Source: Calliphora vicina
Taxonomy: Eukaryota; Arthropoda; Insecta; Diptera; Calliphoridae
Assembly: GCF_958450345.1 (NCBI RefSeq)
Contig: NC_088782.1
Span: forward strand, 99,478,358 to 99,542,357
Direction of reading: 5' to 3'
Length of the DNA stretch: 64,000 nt
The notes under the pieces were generated by a model. The model made no database searches. It was given only the letters and a program-made list of their open reading frames with translations, and was not told the origin of the DNA. This document shows, piece after piece, positions 1 to 11,267 of the stretch (within the stretch, counting starts at the first letter, position 1; the number at the start of each line of letters is the position of its first letter). A program made the position numbers and the translations under genes.

Positions 1-59
1 TTTAAAAAGTAAAGCGTCAAACTGTAGGATATAAATGAGGGGTCTCTACCTGTAGGGAT

Positions 60-370
60 AAGAGTGGCACTCTAGTGACTGACGAACAAGTTATTCTTAG
101 GCTGTGAAGGAGTACTTTTACAAGCTTTTAGCATTTCTACCGCCGAAACTCTAATCACTGATGGTGACAATGACTTAAATCCAATCCAAAGGTGCACCAA
201 TTACTATACAGACTATGGTCTGAAGAATGCCTCAGTGTTCTGTGCCTTATCCAGAAAACGTAGACCCTAATATTTGCACCAACTATCGAGACATTAGTAT
301 CCTATCAATTACTATAATTTGTGAACGTCTTAAGCCATATTCTAACGACGTGATAGGCAAGTATGCAGTT
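60..370 (+). pseudogene. RTE-like non-LTR retrotransposon, RT N-terminal relic
   Basis: Relic of the linker and finger region of a reverse transcriptase. Seen: a frame near 75-110 reads TLVTDEQVILRL, one near 212 reads LWSEECLSV, and the frame starting at 242 reads CTNYRDISIL, then CERLKPYSNDVIGKYAV. In the RTE-like group this region reads roughly as TLLTD..., W..E.MP..W, C.NYRGISLL and RLKPY...IG.YQ, so three motifs occur in the right order and spacing. The pieces lie in different frames and contain stops, so it is a dead fragment. Sequence after about 370 no longer matches, and the palm motifs (catalytic aspartates) are missing. Family call is from memory of the motif order; clade assignment is less certain than the RT identity. 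Confidence 0.62.
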
Positions 371-439
371 TTAGACATGGTAAGTCCCCCATAGGCCAGA
401 TATTAACGTTAAGTCAAATCTTAAAAAAACAATGGAAAA

Positions 440-930
440 TGAAATCAGCACCCATTACACAGTGCAACAAAATCGAAAAAATTTTGGAGGCTTTTTAAAC
501 CACAAAATTTTTTTTTCTAAAATTTCGCCGATTAAAACGCAATATATGTGAAAATTTGTAAATAGCATGGGAAAAATGTTTTCAAAATTCAGTCAATCGA
601 AAGATGAACATTAAATACTCAATTTTATGTATATCAAACAAAAAAGTAAAATTTTGTGAAAATGAACGAATTCACTTAATTGTGAATAAATTCGTAAAGA
701 GTCAATCAATTTTTGTGATGGATATTTCCTTTTATTCCTATTACATGTGGCATTGCGATAAAGCAATAAAACCTGAACAATTTCTGAAGCTTAGATTTTT
801 CATGAGTTTTTTAAAACACAAAAATTAGCTATTTTCACGTAAAAAATATATTTTTTGCTCCAATTTGTTAATATACCTCCGAAATTACTGAGCCGATTAA
901 AACACAATATATAAACGGATTAAAGGCTAT
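440..930 (+). repeat. Dispersed repeat D, copy 1
   Basis: This stretch is repeated, diverged and inverted at 8840-9085 and 10805-11020. Shared landmarks are the run around GCAAAAAATATATTTT, the GCCGATTAAAACGCAATATA motif and a TTCACTTAATTGTGAATAAA stretch. It contains a 74-codon open frame (604-828) that is not kept open in the other copies, so I regard it as non-coding. No terminal inverted repeats were found. Confidence 0.6.
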
Positions 931-1436
931 GTAAATATAAACTTTTCTAAGTTTACTTCCATAATATAGGTCTAACCCTTTTAATATGTGGAGAAACATG
1001 TAACAAAATTCATAATTTTAAAAAACAAATCTATCCATAGAATTAACATAATTTACCATTTTTGTACTTAAGTAACCATGATGCATCAAATCTATATACT
1101 GGTTAGTAAAGCCTTTTATGCTATTGACCTGTTATACATTTCATAGCCCGATAAGAGAAAAGTTTTACGTTGATAATTTTGCCCAAAATTGGTCATATCT
1201 ATAAGATCCTCATCCGAAAAAGTGATTTTGTTACACTCCTAAAAACTTTGGTTTGCTCTAAGCTGTGTCCCAAAATATTATTGTTCGTGAGATTGACCAT
1301 TTTCAAAAAAAAAAAAATTAAGTTTTTTTGAAAATATTTGTATTTTCTCCCAAAACTACACACATAATATGAAGTATCATTTCAAGGTGATATTCTTCTT
1401 AAGATTATGATATTTCATTATATATATTGCGCATTT
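931..1436. other. AT-rich unassigned DNA
   Basis: No coding frame, terminal repeat or recognised family. Short A and T runs only. Confidence 0.6.
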
Positions 1437-2325
1437 CATGTCAAGTGAACCAACTTTTGAAATAGATGTCTTCCGATCGGGATGAAATTCGCACCAAGGT
1501 TAGTTCTATAGTTACTCAGACACAATTTTTCAAAAAGATCGGTCGAGAACTCTCTCAGTTAGAATTTTGGTCAAATTGGGGTCAAAATATTGTTCTTAGC
1601 AAAATCTGTCCCAAATAGCTTATATAGCTCTTCCTTCAATCTTTCGAAAAATATATTAAAAAAAAAATTTTTAAATTTTTTTCCGAAATCAAAAGCTTTT
1701 TTTTTTCTTAAAATAAAGCTTAGATATTTTCCTTGAATAACTATTTGGTCGCTTAGTGGGATGCGAGGGGGGATATCTATCAAAATAAATATTTTTTAAC
1801 TCAAAACATACAATTATTGACTTTTTTTGCAAAATCAAAAACTTTCTTGACTTTTTTTTCTTAAATGGACCTTTTTTTAATATTTTTTTAGCTCAAAAAA
1901 AAATCTTGGGTCTATTCCTTTAAGACCTATTTGGTCGCTTAGTGGGATGCGAGTAGGATATCTTTCAAAATAAATATTTTGTAACTCAAGACATACAATT
2001 TTTGACTTTTATTTTTTGCAAAATCGAACTTTTTTTTTTCCAATGTGGGCCTTTTTTCCAAAATTTTTTTTGCTCAAAAGAAAGCTTAGGTCCTTTCCTT
2101 TAAGATAATTTTGGTCCCTTAGTGGGATGCGAGGGGGGATATCTATCAAAATAAATATTTTTTAACTCAAGAAATACAATTTTTGAAATTTTTAACCCCT
2201 CTAACTCAGAGAGTTCTCGACCGATCTTGTTGAAAAATTGTGTCTGAGTTACTATCCAATAGAATTGGCGCAAATTTCAACCCGAGCGGAATACATCGAT
2301 TTCAAAAGTTGGTTCAATTGACATG
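1437..2325. mobile_element. Foldback element with internal direct repeats
   Basis: The ends form inverted repeats of about 130 bp: 1437-1570 (from CATGTCAAGTGAACC) matches the complement of 2196-2325 (ending GGTTCAATTGACATG), through the shared GATCGGTCGAGAACTCTCT and CAGACACAATTTTTCAA blocks. The interior holds three head-to-tail copies of a 180-186 bp unit; the GTGGGATGCGAG motif recurs at about 1756, 1942 and 2122. There is no transposase. No convincing target duplication was found. The mix of long terminal inverted repeats and an internal tandem array is typical of foldback-type elements. Confidence 0.75.
1681..2190 (+). repeat. Three tandem 180-186 bp units inside the foldback element
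   Basis: Each unit runs from a poly-T-rich stretch with AAAGCTT, through ATTTGGTCGCTTAGTGGG and GGATATCT.TCAAAATAAATATTTT, to an ACATACAATT..TGA segment. Units 1 and 3 keep GAGGGGGGATATC; unit 2 has GAGTAGGATATC. Confidence 0.75.
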
Positions 2326-3364
2326 AATATATAGAATTTTTCTAGAATTTATTTTAATAAAATGTTTATTACTTTTAAAGTAAATTTAAATATTTAAAAA
2401 TTTACTTGTTTAAGAAATAGTTGTTTAATTTTATTTTCAATATTTTAATTAGTTTTCATTGAATATTTTAGCCACTTGTGTTTACTAACAATTAATTAGA
2501 AATTTAAATTCAAAAACAAAATACTTTCGCTAACAAATTTAATAAACAATTAAGTATAATTAACAAAATATGTTTTGTTTATAATTTTAAACCTTTAAGG
2601 CTGCCTCATTTGCTACTTTTGGTTTCCCGTCTAATTTTATCTTTACTAAAAGGTTATATTTGTTTATATTTTTTTGGGTTTATTTTATTTATTTTTAGTT
2701 TCTTTTGTTATTTTTTCTTTTGCAGTCAGCAAACTTCATTCAGTCGTTTTACGCCTTTGGGCCATAACCTTTTTCACTTTCTTTTCTACACACTTCCCAA
2801 CATTTCTGTTTAATATTACAAAAAAAAAAACGGATAAAAGTTTTTGAATATTTTAACTAACCTGTTTTGGAGTAGACGACGGTGTTATTTATTTTGTTTC
2901 TCAAATTCTCCATATATTTTTTTTTACCTAGATAATTTGTAAATATTTTTTATTTTTATTCTAAAAAGGACCCTTTAAGGAACACAAAAGCAACAACATG
3001 GTATGAAATGTTGAAAACAACAAGAAAAAATAAAAGTTATTTTCATTTAAAAAATTCTAAAGATTAAGTTAATACTAGAATTTTGTTTTGTTGGCCCTTT
3101 TCAAAAAAGTTTATTTTGAGATTAAACAAAGATGTAAAGCAAAAAAAAAAATATTTTTGAATCCTGAAAAACAATCTTACAAATGTAATTAAAGCCAAAT
3201 ATTAAAGCCACTAATTAGGGATTTGTTCTTTTGCCTGTTAAATTTGCTAAATTTCGTATTAAGTTTTTTGAAAACAAGGACATTTTAAAAATAAGAGTTT
3301 AATTCAGTGTGATAAATTACTATCTAATTATAACCTATACCACCATAATGACCTTTTCATAATT
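2326..3364. other. AT-rich unassigned DNA
   Basis: Mostly T- and A-runs. A 67-codon open frame at 2610-2813 has a low-complexity Phe/Leu composition expected of translated poly-T DNA. Nothing else recognised. Confidence 0.55.
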
Positions 3365-3582
3365 TTGAAGATAATTCTATAAAATTAGATAAGTATGCTC
3401 AAGGAACCTACAATTTCTCTAATTTTTTCCAAAATGCTACCATCCAACCGGGATGTTTAAGATTTCAGAATTCTATATCTTCTAGTAAAAAGTACCAATG
3501 TAATTTTCGAAGAATTGACCCCCAGAAGGTTTTCAGCCCATGACAACGGAACGCCAAGGGTTGATTTTAAAAGTATTTGTCT
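3365..3582 (-). pseudogene. LOA-like retrotransposon RT relic
   Basis: On the minus strand the frame reads ...STLGVPLSWAENLLGVNS, then KITLVLFTRRY, a stop, and LDGSILEKIREIVG. This lines up with the RT palm C-terminal part of the much better preserved element at 59001-60833, which reads LLSWAKENGLGVNPAKTELV, LFTRIY and LDGTFLKF in the same order and spacing. It is therefore a small fragment of the same or a sister LOA-like family. One in-frame stop and amino-acid drift show it is old. No target duplication or 3' tail is visible. Confidence 0.7.
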
Positions 3583-4599
3583 AATTCTAATGGTTGAAAA
3601 ACAAATAATCATAAACACTTTGTTTGTATTCAATAACATACATTTCAACAAATTTCGGATATTTTTTAAACCTAATGTGAACGTTTCTTTAGAGCTGCTT
3701 TGTATTATATTCTGTTAAAGGTTTTTTCTATAGCATAACATACTGGAATCGTGCTCACGTAATGCGGAGAACAAATGATGAAAGGCGTCATTGTGTGCAG
3801 CAAACAATTTTAGAATTCTAATTTTTTAAACAGATTCAAGCATTAAAGTAAGTATCTACATAAGTACGTGTGTATTTTATTTGTTAAACCTTAAGAACAA
3901 ACTCATGTTTTGTTATGAAACAAAAAAAAAACGAATACAATATACAATTGTTAAAATTTATTTATATTGACAAGAAGAATTTCTTAAATTAAAATAATTT
4001 TATTTAAAAGGAAACACATTTTTAACTCTAGAATTGAAATTATAGTTTTAATCAACAAGTCCTTGAATCAATATCATTATAATTTTTGCAATTTTTTATT
4101 TTCAAATATGTACCGAAATTCCTGAAACAGGGAAATGTGTTCCAAAAACTGAGGTTTTTTAGAAAAGAGCCTACTGTGACGTTATTTACCGTGTGATAGT
4201 AAAAAATACTTTGTAGGAATTTAAGAAACATATAGGGTTATACAAATATTGAGCTTTTTCGAGGATCGGTTCTTTGCATTTTTAGAATTTTTTACTCAAA
4301 CCGATTTTTTTTTTAAATTAACCAAGTTTGGATAGGTCTGGGGCGTGTTATGTCCGCTTAAGTAAGCTTAATTTTAGTTAACACGTATTGCATTAGGTTC
4401 GCTTTCCGGATCAGATAAAAATTGTATATAGTCCCGAAGAAAAATTTTTTTTTGTACATGTTCCAACTTTGGATGCATTTAAATTTTTATAGGGACGATA
4501 TAACTGTTATGTTTTTATTTGATTTAGAATTCTATCGCCAATATAGCTAATATTTTAAAAATTGATTTCGGTCATCGAACGCCCGCCATGTCTAAAAAA
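3583..4599. other. AT-rich unassigned DNA
   Basis: No coding frame or known element recognised. From about 4260 to 4600 the text resembles low-copy repeat-derived sequence, but no second full copy is present in the window. Confidence 0.5.
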
Positions 4600-4810
4600 C
4601 TATAAAAAGGCCTACAATGAGTCAAAATCGGAAAAAAATATTTTTTAACCCGCATTTTTTTTTTCATTAAATATTAATGATTATTTTTTTTTAATTTAAA
4701 AATCAACCGGAAAAAAAATTAAAATTTTGTTTACCTAAAAATATTTAAAATTTTTATTTTAAAGTTTAATTTGGTGAATTGTATATATGATTCGGCACAG
4801 CCTCTTACTT
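4600..4810 (-). mobile_element. HINE-B fragment (5' part)
   Basis: Minus-oriented 5' end of HINE-B: from 4810 leftward it reads CAAGTAAGAGGCTGTGCCGAATC, the TTCACC-type motif in a mutated form, then the low-complexity A/T block, ending near the GACTCA/CCTACAATG stretch. It lacks the GACR array and 3' end. It abuts a HINE-A copy with no spacer: the B 5' end directly follows the A 3' end on the minus strand. Confidence 0.75.
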
Positions 4811-6756
4811 GTTATACCCTCCACCACCATAAGTGGTGAATGAGGGTATATATAAGTTTGTCATTCCGTGTGTAACATTGAGAAATATTCATCTGAGACC
4901 CAACAAAGCATATATATTGTTGATCATTATGAAATTCTAAGTTGATTGAGCCATGTCCGTCTGTCTGTCCGTCTGTATGTCTGTCTGTGTAAAACACGCT
5001 CACGTCCAAAATAGACAAACAAAATTGGTAAGCTTGAAAGAAAAATGTTTACTGTTCTCCTAAGCAGTTTGGTATTGAAAATCAGCAATATAGGTTTAGT
5101 GAAGCCAGAGTTATAACCAAAATGTGAGACAACCTAAAAAAAACATGATAATTTTAAAATTGTTTTTGGTATTGTTGCAAATATATTGCAGATAATACCA
5201 TCAAATTTTACATACATTATTTTTATGTTAAAAGGACTAACTCTGGTAAAAATTATAGGAATGGGTCCATGATTTCACCTAGCCCCCATACAAATTTCTA
5301 CCCGAAATATGGTTCTATGGTCTGTAAATGCCTACCAAATTGCAGTATCCACACAAAATTCAGGAAAAATAAGTTTTGTGCTTAAAAAAATTACAACACC
5401 AAATTTTTTGTGGATCGGCCCATATTTGACCATAGCCCCCATATAAAGTTCACTTCCGAAAAACACATTAACCTACATAAATATCTGAAAAATGTAAATA
5501 TCAAAACAAAATTTTATACAAATCTCTAATTTATATTTAGAAATCATACTACAGCATTTGGTGAATATCAGTCCATATGTGACCATAGCTCCCATATAAG
5601 TACTCATAAATTTTTTATTAATAGCTTTATCATGCTAAAATTCGATACAAATAATAGTATATAAATAGAAATTACTGTACCAAATTTTATGAAGATCGGC
5701 AGATAATTGGTCATAGCTCCCCTATAAGGCACATTTCCGAAAATGATATTAACATTAATAAATATTTAAAACAAATCGATATCAAAATGAAATAACGCAC
5801 AGATCAATAATTTGTATCCAGTAATCATACTTCTGGATTTTGTGAATATCGGTCCATATTTAACCATAGCTCCCATATAAGGTCCACTCTCGAAAATCAC
5901 TAAAATCATCATAAATTTCTTACAAATATAGTTATCAGGTTGAAATTTAAAACAAATTTATTCAAATATACAAAAATCGATGTTGCAAATTTTATGATGA
6001 TAGGCCCATAATTGGTCATAACCTCCATATAAGAACCATTTCAAGAAAACACATTAACATGCACAAATATCCAAAAAAAATCTATACTGAACCAAAATTT
6101 TACACCGATCAGTAATTTGTATCCAAGAATCGTACTACAAGATTTTTTAAATATTGGTCCATAATTCGGCATAGGTCCCATATAAGGTCCACTCTTGAAA
6201 TTCTACAAAAATAGCCCTCAAATACTTAGGAGCATAATAGGTAATAGCATCCATATATTAAACCAAAATAGTACACAGATCATTAATTTGTATTCAAAAA
6301 TCATAATACTGAATTTTGTGAATATTGGTCTATAATTGGCCACAGCTCTCATATAAATACATAAAAATCACGTAAAAATATTTTATGACAATCAAATCAT
6401 AATAGGTCATAGCTCCCACATAAGTCCCACAACCAAATATTTTGAAATTTGTCTAAATATATTTGTATACCCTTTCCTATACTCTGTTTCTTCACTTGAG
6501 GTTAAAAGGGAAAAATGTTGATCCAAACGTATTAACAAATTATTAAGTATATAAATTGTTAAATTTCATACGTTCTAATAGGAATTTCAGTTATAAATTG
6601 CTGAATTAGATAAAATTTTTTGTACATTTGAAATAAAATATCTTCTGCGTAAACTAGTCTTTCTAACAATTGTTATATTATTTCAGTTTTTATACCATCA
6701 TATTTAGGTGGAGGGTATTTAAGATTCGGCACGGCCGAATATAGTACTCTTACTTG
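4811..6756 (-). mobile_element. HINE-A copy (full-length, diverged)
   Basis: Non-autonomous element, minus strand. Its 5' end is at about 6756 (CAAGTAAGAGTACTATATTCGG with the ATTCGGCcgtGCCGAAT palindrome and ATACCCTCCACC). Its 3' end is at 4811 (GGTGGTGGAGGGTATAAC). A GACR array lies at about 4955-4995 (GTCT/GTCC on the plus strand). The body is the 152-bp internal unit (GGGAGCTATG landmark) in strongly diverged copies. It is more diverged than the copies at 18.7-28.8 kb, so it is older. There is no coding capacity. The DINE-1/Helentron-associated interpretation rests on the end structure, the GTCY array and the absence of target duplications in sister families. Confidence 0.85.
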
Positions 6757-8561
6757 TTTTCTTTCTGTTTGTTCGGTTCTCTCTTCGTACTTGTCCGTGT
6801 CCGCTAACAGTTATCACGACATGTAGTTTGACAAAAATATGACAGATTTGATTAGTTATTTTCGAATATTCGGAGAAAAATAATTGTGAAAGTCTTTCAG
6901 TTTAGTATGGATATATTCCTGGCCACCATACGAAGTTTAGCTAAAAATGAGAGAGATCGGAATAAAAAAAATGTTTAATTTTAACGATCTTAAAAAAATT
7001 TATCCAATTTAGGGTGAAACATGTATAATTTTTTCGGTTTTTAGGGCAACATTATTGGAAAAGATCAGAAAACAATTTATGGTAAAAGGAAAAATAAATA
7101 GCCTAACTACGAAATTATTAAAAGCGATTTTAGGACCATAAAGTTGACAATTATTTTAAATTTCGTACCATAAAACAAATTGCAAATATAATTTAAAATG
7201 TTGTTTTATTATTTCAAAAAAAACCTTTTAGTTTTGAAATTTATGTCTTTTGAAGCTTATTTCAAATAAAAACAAAAGTTCTATTTTAAAATAAAGTCGA
7301 CTATAACAAAACAATTTTTCCTAGTTAGGGTGAAAGGCTTCATTTATGCCAGAAAATAAAACTTCATAAGTGATTTCAAAAAAACTTATTTTTGAATGGT
7401 TATTGCAATTATATAGCCATATAGATTTGTAAAATTTGGATGTGTGTATATACCGTTATTCACTACTTTATCTGAAGGAGGCTATAAAAATAACTCAAAC
7501 CAGAATAACTTATTTACCAACCAATATTACATATAAAGAAATTTAATTTTGCGTTGTTAATTAAGTTTACATTTACTGAGCAATATGTTTGTATGTGGAA
7601 ACTAAGAAACCAAAATAAACTAAAAGCAATTAACCTAAATTAATTGTAAACTGAAATTTGATATAAAATTAATTCATTTATTTTAAATACTGCATGTTCT
7701 TTTTTCAGTATTGTTCATTGTATTACATTGCGCAACTAAATATACAATAAGTAAGTATACAACATAAGTAAGGCTGTGTTAAAAGCAGTAGATATACGAA
7801 GGTAAACTTAGGAATCATATAAATCTTTGAAAATATAAATGCACTTATGTGGAGAGGTTGTTATGTATTTATGACAACACTTCCAATTCGTATATAGTAA
7901 TAAATATCTCATCTGATTATTCAATGTTTCGAGTCCTCACTTTTTTTCGAACTTATTTCGAATTAAAATCGAAAATATGGATAGGAAAGCATGCACATTA
8001 TCGATTTCTATGTCGAAGAAATTTTCCGAATAAAATATTAATTTTCGAGACAACTTCGAATCATTTATTTAAGAAGATAGTCTAAACACTTTTTAGATTG
8101 CGTTCATATATCCTTATATAAACATTCACATATTACTTATTTAACATGTTTTGTATGTCACGCTAACCTCTACTTAAGTTTCTGTGGCTGAAATACTGAA
8201 ACACATACTACATACCTACTCAAACGCTTATAATAGAAAAGATTTAAGTACAGCACAATACATGAAAGCAAATGCAACATACATATTAGAGTAGACCTCA
8301 TTTTGGGTTTTCGCTGCTCACAAGATTTAAAAACCAATTGCTTAAAATTTGAACCAGATCGGATAAAGTTTATAGGTTGAATATATTATTTCACTTTTCG
8401 GTTTTTAGGTTAAAGTAACAATATTTTCTAAAACATTTTAAGAATTAAGTGTTCAACATAATTAAAAGTTACAAGTAAGGTTGTTCTATTCGGCTATTCC
8501 AAATATAAATATATAGTTTTGGCCTCCTATTGGAACTTGAATAAGTTATGTACTGTACAGA
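6757..8561. other. Unassigned AT-rich DNA
   Basis: Apparently single-copy within the window. The open frame at 7849-8085 (78 codons) has no recognised motif. A CAAGTAAGGTTGTTCTATTCGG stretch near 8474 looks like a damaged HINE 5' end. Confidence 0.45.
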
Positions 8562-8775
8562 ATGAATTATGTCGAAATTTATGTTAATATTCAAATAACT
8601 AACCTATATGATTCATACATCAATATATCGGAAATTCCTCCGGCTCGGTTGCTATTTAAAATCGAAACGTTCGGCTCAAAAATGGAAAAAAACAGGATAC
8701 CAACGATTTTTGACTTATTTTTTATGTATATCTGGATTACTAAGTCATTAATATAGACAATATGATCAATTTTGG
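8562..8775 (-). mobile_element. HINE-B internal fragment
   Basis: GATTCATACATCAATATATC and CTCGGTTGCTATT match the minus-oriented HINE-B at 57040-57110. The CTGGATTACTAAGTCATT stretch and the AATATAGACAATATG that follows match the HINE-B at 37420-37460. It has neither the GACR array nor the termini, so it is an internal remnant. Confidence 0.6.
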
Positions 8776-8839
8776 GCCAATTATCACAAAAGTTGGTAAA
8801 AAGATTTAGGTTCATATAATACTTGCTTATGTTCCATAA

Positions 8840-9085
8840 CAATTTGAAGCAAAAAATATATTTTGTACTTGAAAATAGGAAATTTTTGTGTCTGAAAAAT
8901 CGAAAACGGCAGAACTTTTTTGTTTGATATACATTTAACTTTTTTGTTTGATATACATATAATTGAGTAGTTAATGTTCTTCTTTCGATTGATTAAATGT
9001 TGAAAACATTTTCCCTATGCTATGCACAGATTTTCACATATATATTGCGTTTTAATCGGCTCAGTAGTTTCCGAGTTATGTAAGG
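8840..9085 (-). repeat. Dispersed repeat D, copy 2
   Basis: Inverted relative of 440-930, sharing the GAAGCAAAAAATATATTTT and ATATTGCGTTTTAATCGGCTC stretches. It contains a short internal direct duplication (ACTTTTTTGTTTGATATACAT twice, about 8913-8960). Confidence 0.65.
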
Positions 9086-9382
9086 AACATCCGGATAGTC
9101 CGGGTATGAAGCTCAGTCTAAAACACTTTGTCTTTGTTCTTTTCACTCTTCACACTTTATTTTTTTTTGTTTCAATTGCTTACTACTATTTTATTGAGCC
9201 ACAAATGTAAATTGACTTGCTTCTTTATTGAGAACAACTTGCTGGTGCCCTATTACACCTGACCAATAGTTCCTGCTCTCTGCTTTTTCTCACCGTCATG
9301 TCACACGTCTTACTTGTTCACTTGTACCACAAAGAGATCGATTGCTCTTTACATTAGCTTATACATTATTGTTTCTCTACAG
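9086..9382. other. Unassigned host or LTR-like DNA around a hAT MITE
   Basis: Less A/T-biased than its surroundings and continuous with 9804-10049 once the MITE is removed (...CTCTACAG|CTATTGTAGCTTTG...). It may be a degraded LTR or unique host DNA. A small ORF at 9022-9210 crosses the repeat D boundary and is not supported as a gene. Confidence 0.35.
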
Positions 9383-9795
9383 CAGTGGTGTTAAAAAATA
9401 AAAATGAAGATGTATTGGTGAGAGAGCTACCCAGCAAACACAATGTCAAACACTTAAAATAATAACAAAATGAAGAAAGTTTTGATTTTGAATTTTTGTC
9501 AAATAAACCAATTTATTAAATGAATATAATTTAAATTTTAAGGAAATGAAAGAATATACATTATACGGCCGAAATACTCTAAATTTTTTTATTTATTTTT
9601 AACTTTGTTTTTTTTTTGTGTTCAATTGTAATTGAAACACGTGTGTTTGCTATGCTTCATCCAAAAACCAACCAACAACAATGCTTATTGAATTTCTCAA
9701 AAAATGAGACGTTTATTATTTAAATATTATTTAAAAGAGCGTAACAAATGTGTTTAAATTTTTTAAACAATTGTTGTATGGGATGAACATCACTG
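9383..9795. mobile_element. hAT-type MITE with perfect 8-bp target duplication
   Basis: The 413-bp element begins CAGTGGTGTT and ends AACATCACTG, imperfect 10-bp terminal inverted repeats (one mismatch). It is flanked on both sides by CTCTACAG (9375-9382 and 9796-9803), a perfect 8-bp duplication. An 8-bp target duplication with CAGTG-type ends is characteristic of the hAT superfamily. There is no open frame of note, so it is non-autonomous. The perfect duplication suggests a fairly recent insertion compared with neighbouring elements. Confidence 0.88.
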
Positions 9796-10049
9796 CTCTA
9801 CAGCTATTGTAGCTTTGTAGCTAATGCTGAAAAAAATGTTTGAACCGATAGCGGTTGTTGCTAAAATCATCTCAGTTGTTTGATTCTATTTGTTGTATTC
9901 TTGTATAGTATAATATTGGTATAATACCAATGTATACGACTGAATATCTTCTCTCTTGACTACCCTCTCTGATACACTCCGTTGACTCCTCTCTGCTGAA
10001 CTCTACTCTAAACTCCTCTGCTTACACTCTCTGTTGTTGATATTCTGCT

Positions 10050-10583
10050 CAAGGTTGCCAACTCTTCAGCTCAGAAAATGGCTAGATTTTGAATTAAAAA
10101 TGGCTAGAAATGGCTAAAACCCAAAAATAACTGAATACGAATTCTAAAATATTACATTTCTTGCCCCCCATTGCCACGAAGTCTGGTTATGTGTTAACTA
10201 ATAGTTATACTGACAGTTTTCAAAAAAAAATTTTACCGACTTCATGTTAATGGGATTTAGCAGATTTAAAGATTGTAATATCAATATTTTTTTCCTTTTT
10301 GAAACAATTTAGAAGACTGTTTTCATAAAACCAATAATATTCTCGTTAAATCATCAACAGACGAATTTGTTTAAAAATACTGTTTCTTTGTCATTTGATA
10401 AAAAATACTGTTTTATTTTTAAAAAATGACAAAAATGTCCAAGAAAAGTATAAAATAAAAAAGGCTAGGACAAATTAAAAAAGTGGCTAGATCTTCCGGC
10501 TAAATTAAATCTAGCCATTTTTTATGGCTAAATGAAAATAAAATCGCTAGATCTAGCCGGAAAATGGCTAAATTGGCAACCTG
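10050..10583. mobile_element. TIR element with (CA)AGGTTGCCAA ends, probably hAT MITE
   Basis: The left end CAAGGTTGCCAACTC and right end ATTGGCAACCTG are inverted repeats. The interior repeats GGCTAG / CTAGCC motifs in both orientations near each end (subterminal repeats), common in hAT MITEs. The flanking 8-mers (ATTCTGCT and CCCCTGAC) do not match, so the target duplication is either lost or my end call is off. No coding frame. Confidence 0.62.
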
Positions 10584-10804
10584 CCCCTGACTGTACGGCT
10601 CGTATGACCCCCTGTATCCCATCGTCCTCCGGATATCTAAAATAAGAATAAACCCAAATATTGGCGGATGTTATCCGCTAGACTATGATGGATTTCATCC
10701 GTCATCTGCCCAATAAAACGATAATAGTTTCTTTTCTTTTTCTTCTAATTCATTATTATTTACAAAATTCATTTTGTGTGGGACCAAATTCCTAGAAGTT
10801 TGGC

Positions 10805-11020
10805 TCCTCAAAGTTATAATAATGAATTGAAGCAAAAAATATATTTATTATGTGAAAATATCCAATTTTTTTGTTTTAAAAAAATCATAAAATATCGAAA
10901 ACGGCAGAAATTGTTTAGATTTATTAATTTGTCGCAAAGCCACATGTAATAGGAATAAAATGAGATATCGATCATAAAAATCGATGGATTATTTTCGAAT
11001 TTATTCACAATTAAGTGAAT
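10805..11020 (-). repeat. Dispersed repeat D, copy 3
   Basis: Inverted relative of the 604-860 portion of copy 1: GAAGCAAAAAATATATTTAT, GCCACATGTAATAGGAATAA and TTCACAATTAAGTGAATTC are shared. The frame that was open in copy 1 is broken here. Confidence 0.68.
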
Positions 11021-11240
11021 TCGCTTATTTTAGGTAAATCAATAACCGATATTGCTCATTTCCAATACCAAATTTTGTCAGCAGAGAGTATTTGTTTTTT
11101 CATTTGAGCCGTATTGTTTTTGCATCAGATAGACAGACGGACGGACATACCTAGGTCATCTTATAATTTCACGAGGACCCAAGGTATGAATACAATAATT
11201 AAATCAATATAAATTCCATCTTTTTGATGGTGGGTATACA
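11021..11240 (+). mobile_element. mini-me-like fragment with GACR array
   Basis: CATTTCCAATACCAAA, CAGAGAGTATTTGTT and a short AGACAGACGGACGGACATA array occur in the same order at 63270-63445. This is a fourth family of GTCY-bearing elements, represented only by 3'-part fragments. A terminal GGTGGGTATA at about 11230 matches the 3' ends of the HINE families. Confidence 0.6.
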
Positions 11241-11267
11241 AATTTTCTATATTTCTAATATAAGTTT

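Noticed and set aside
604..828. 74-codon frame as a small gene
   Set aside because: It lies in dispersed repeat D and is broken in the other two copies.
10050..10583. Exact 8-bp duplication for the AGGTTGCCAA element
   Set aside because: Flanking 8-mers do not match in any register tried; only the inverted ends are supported.
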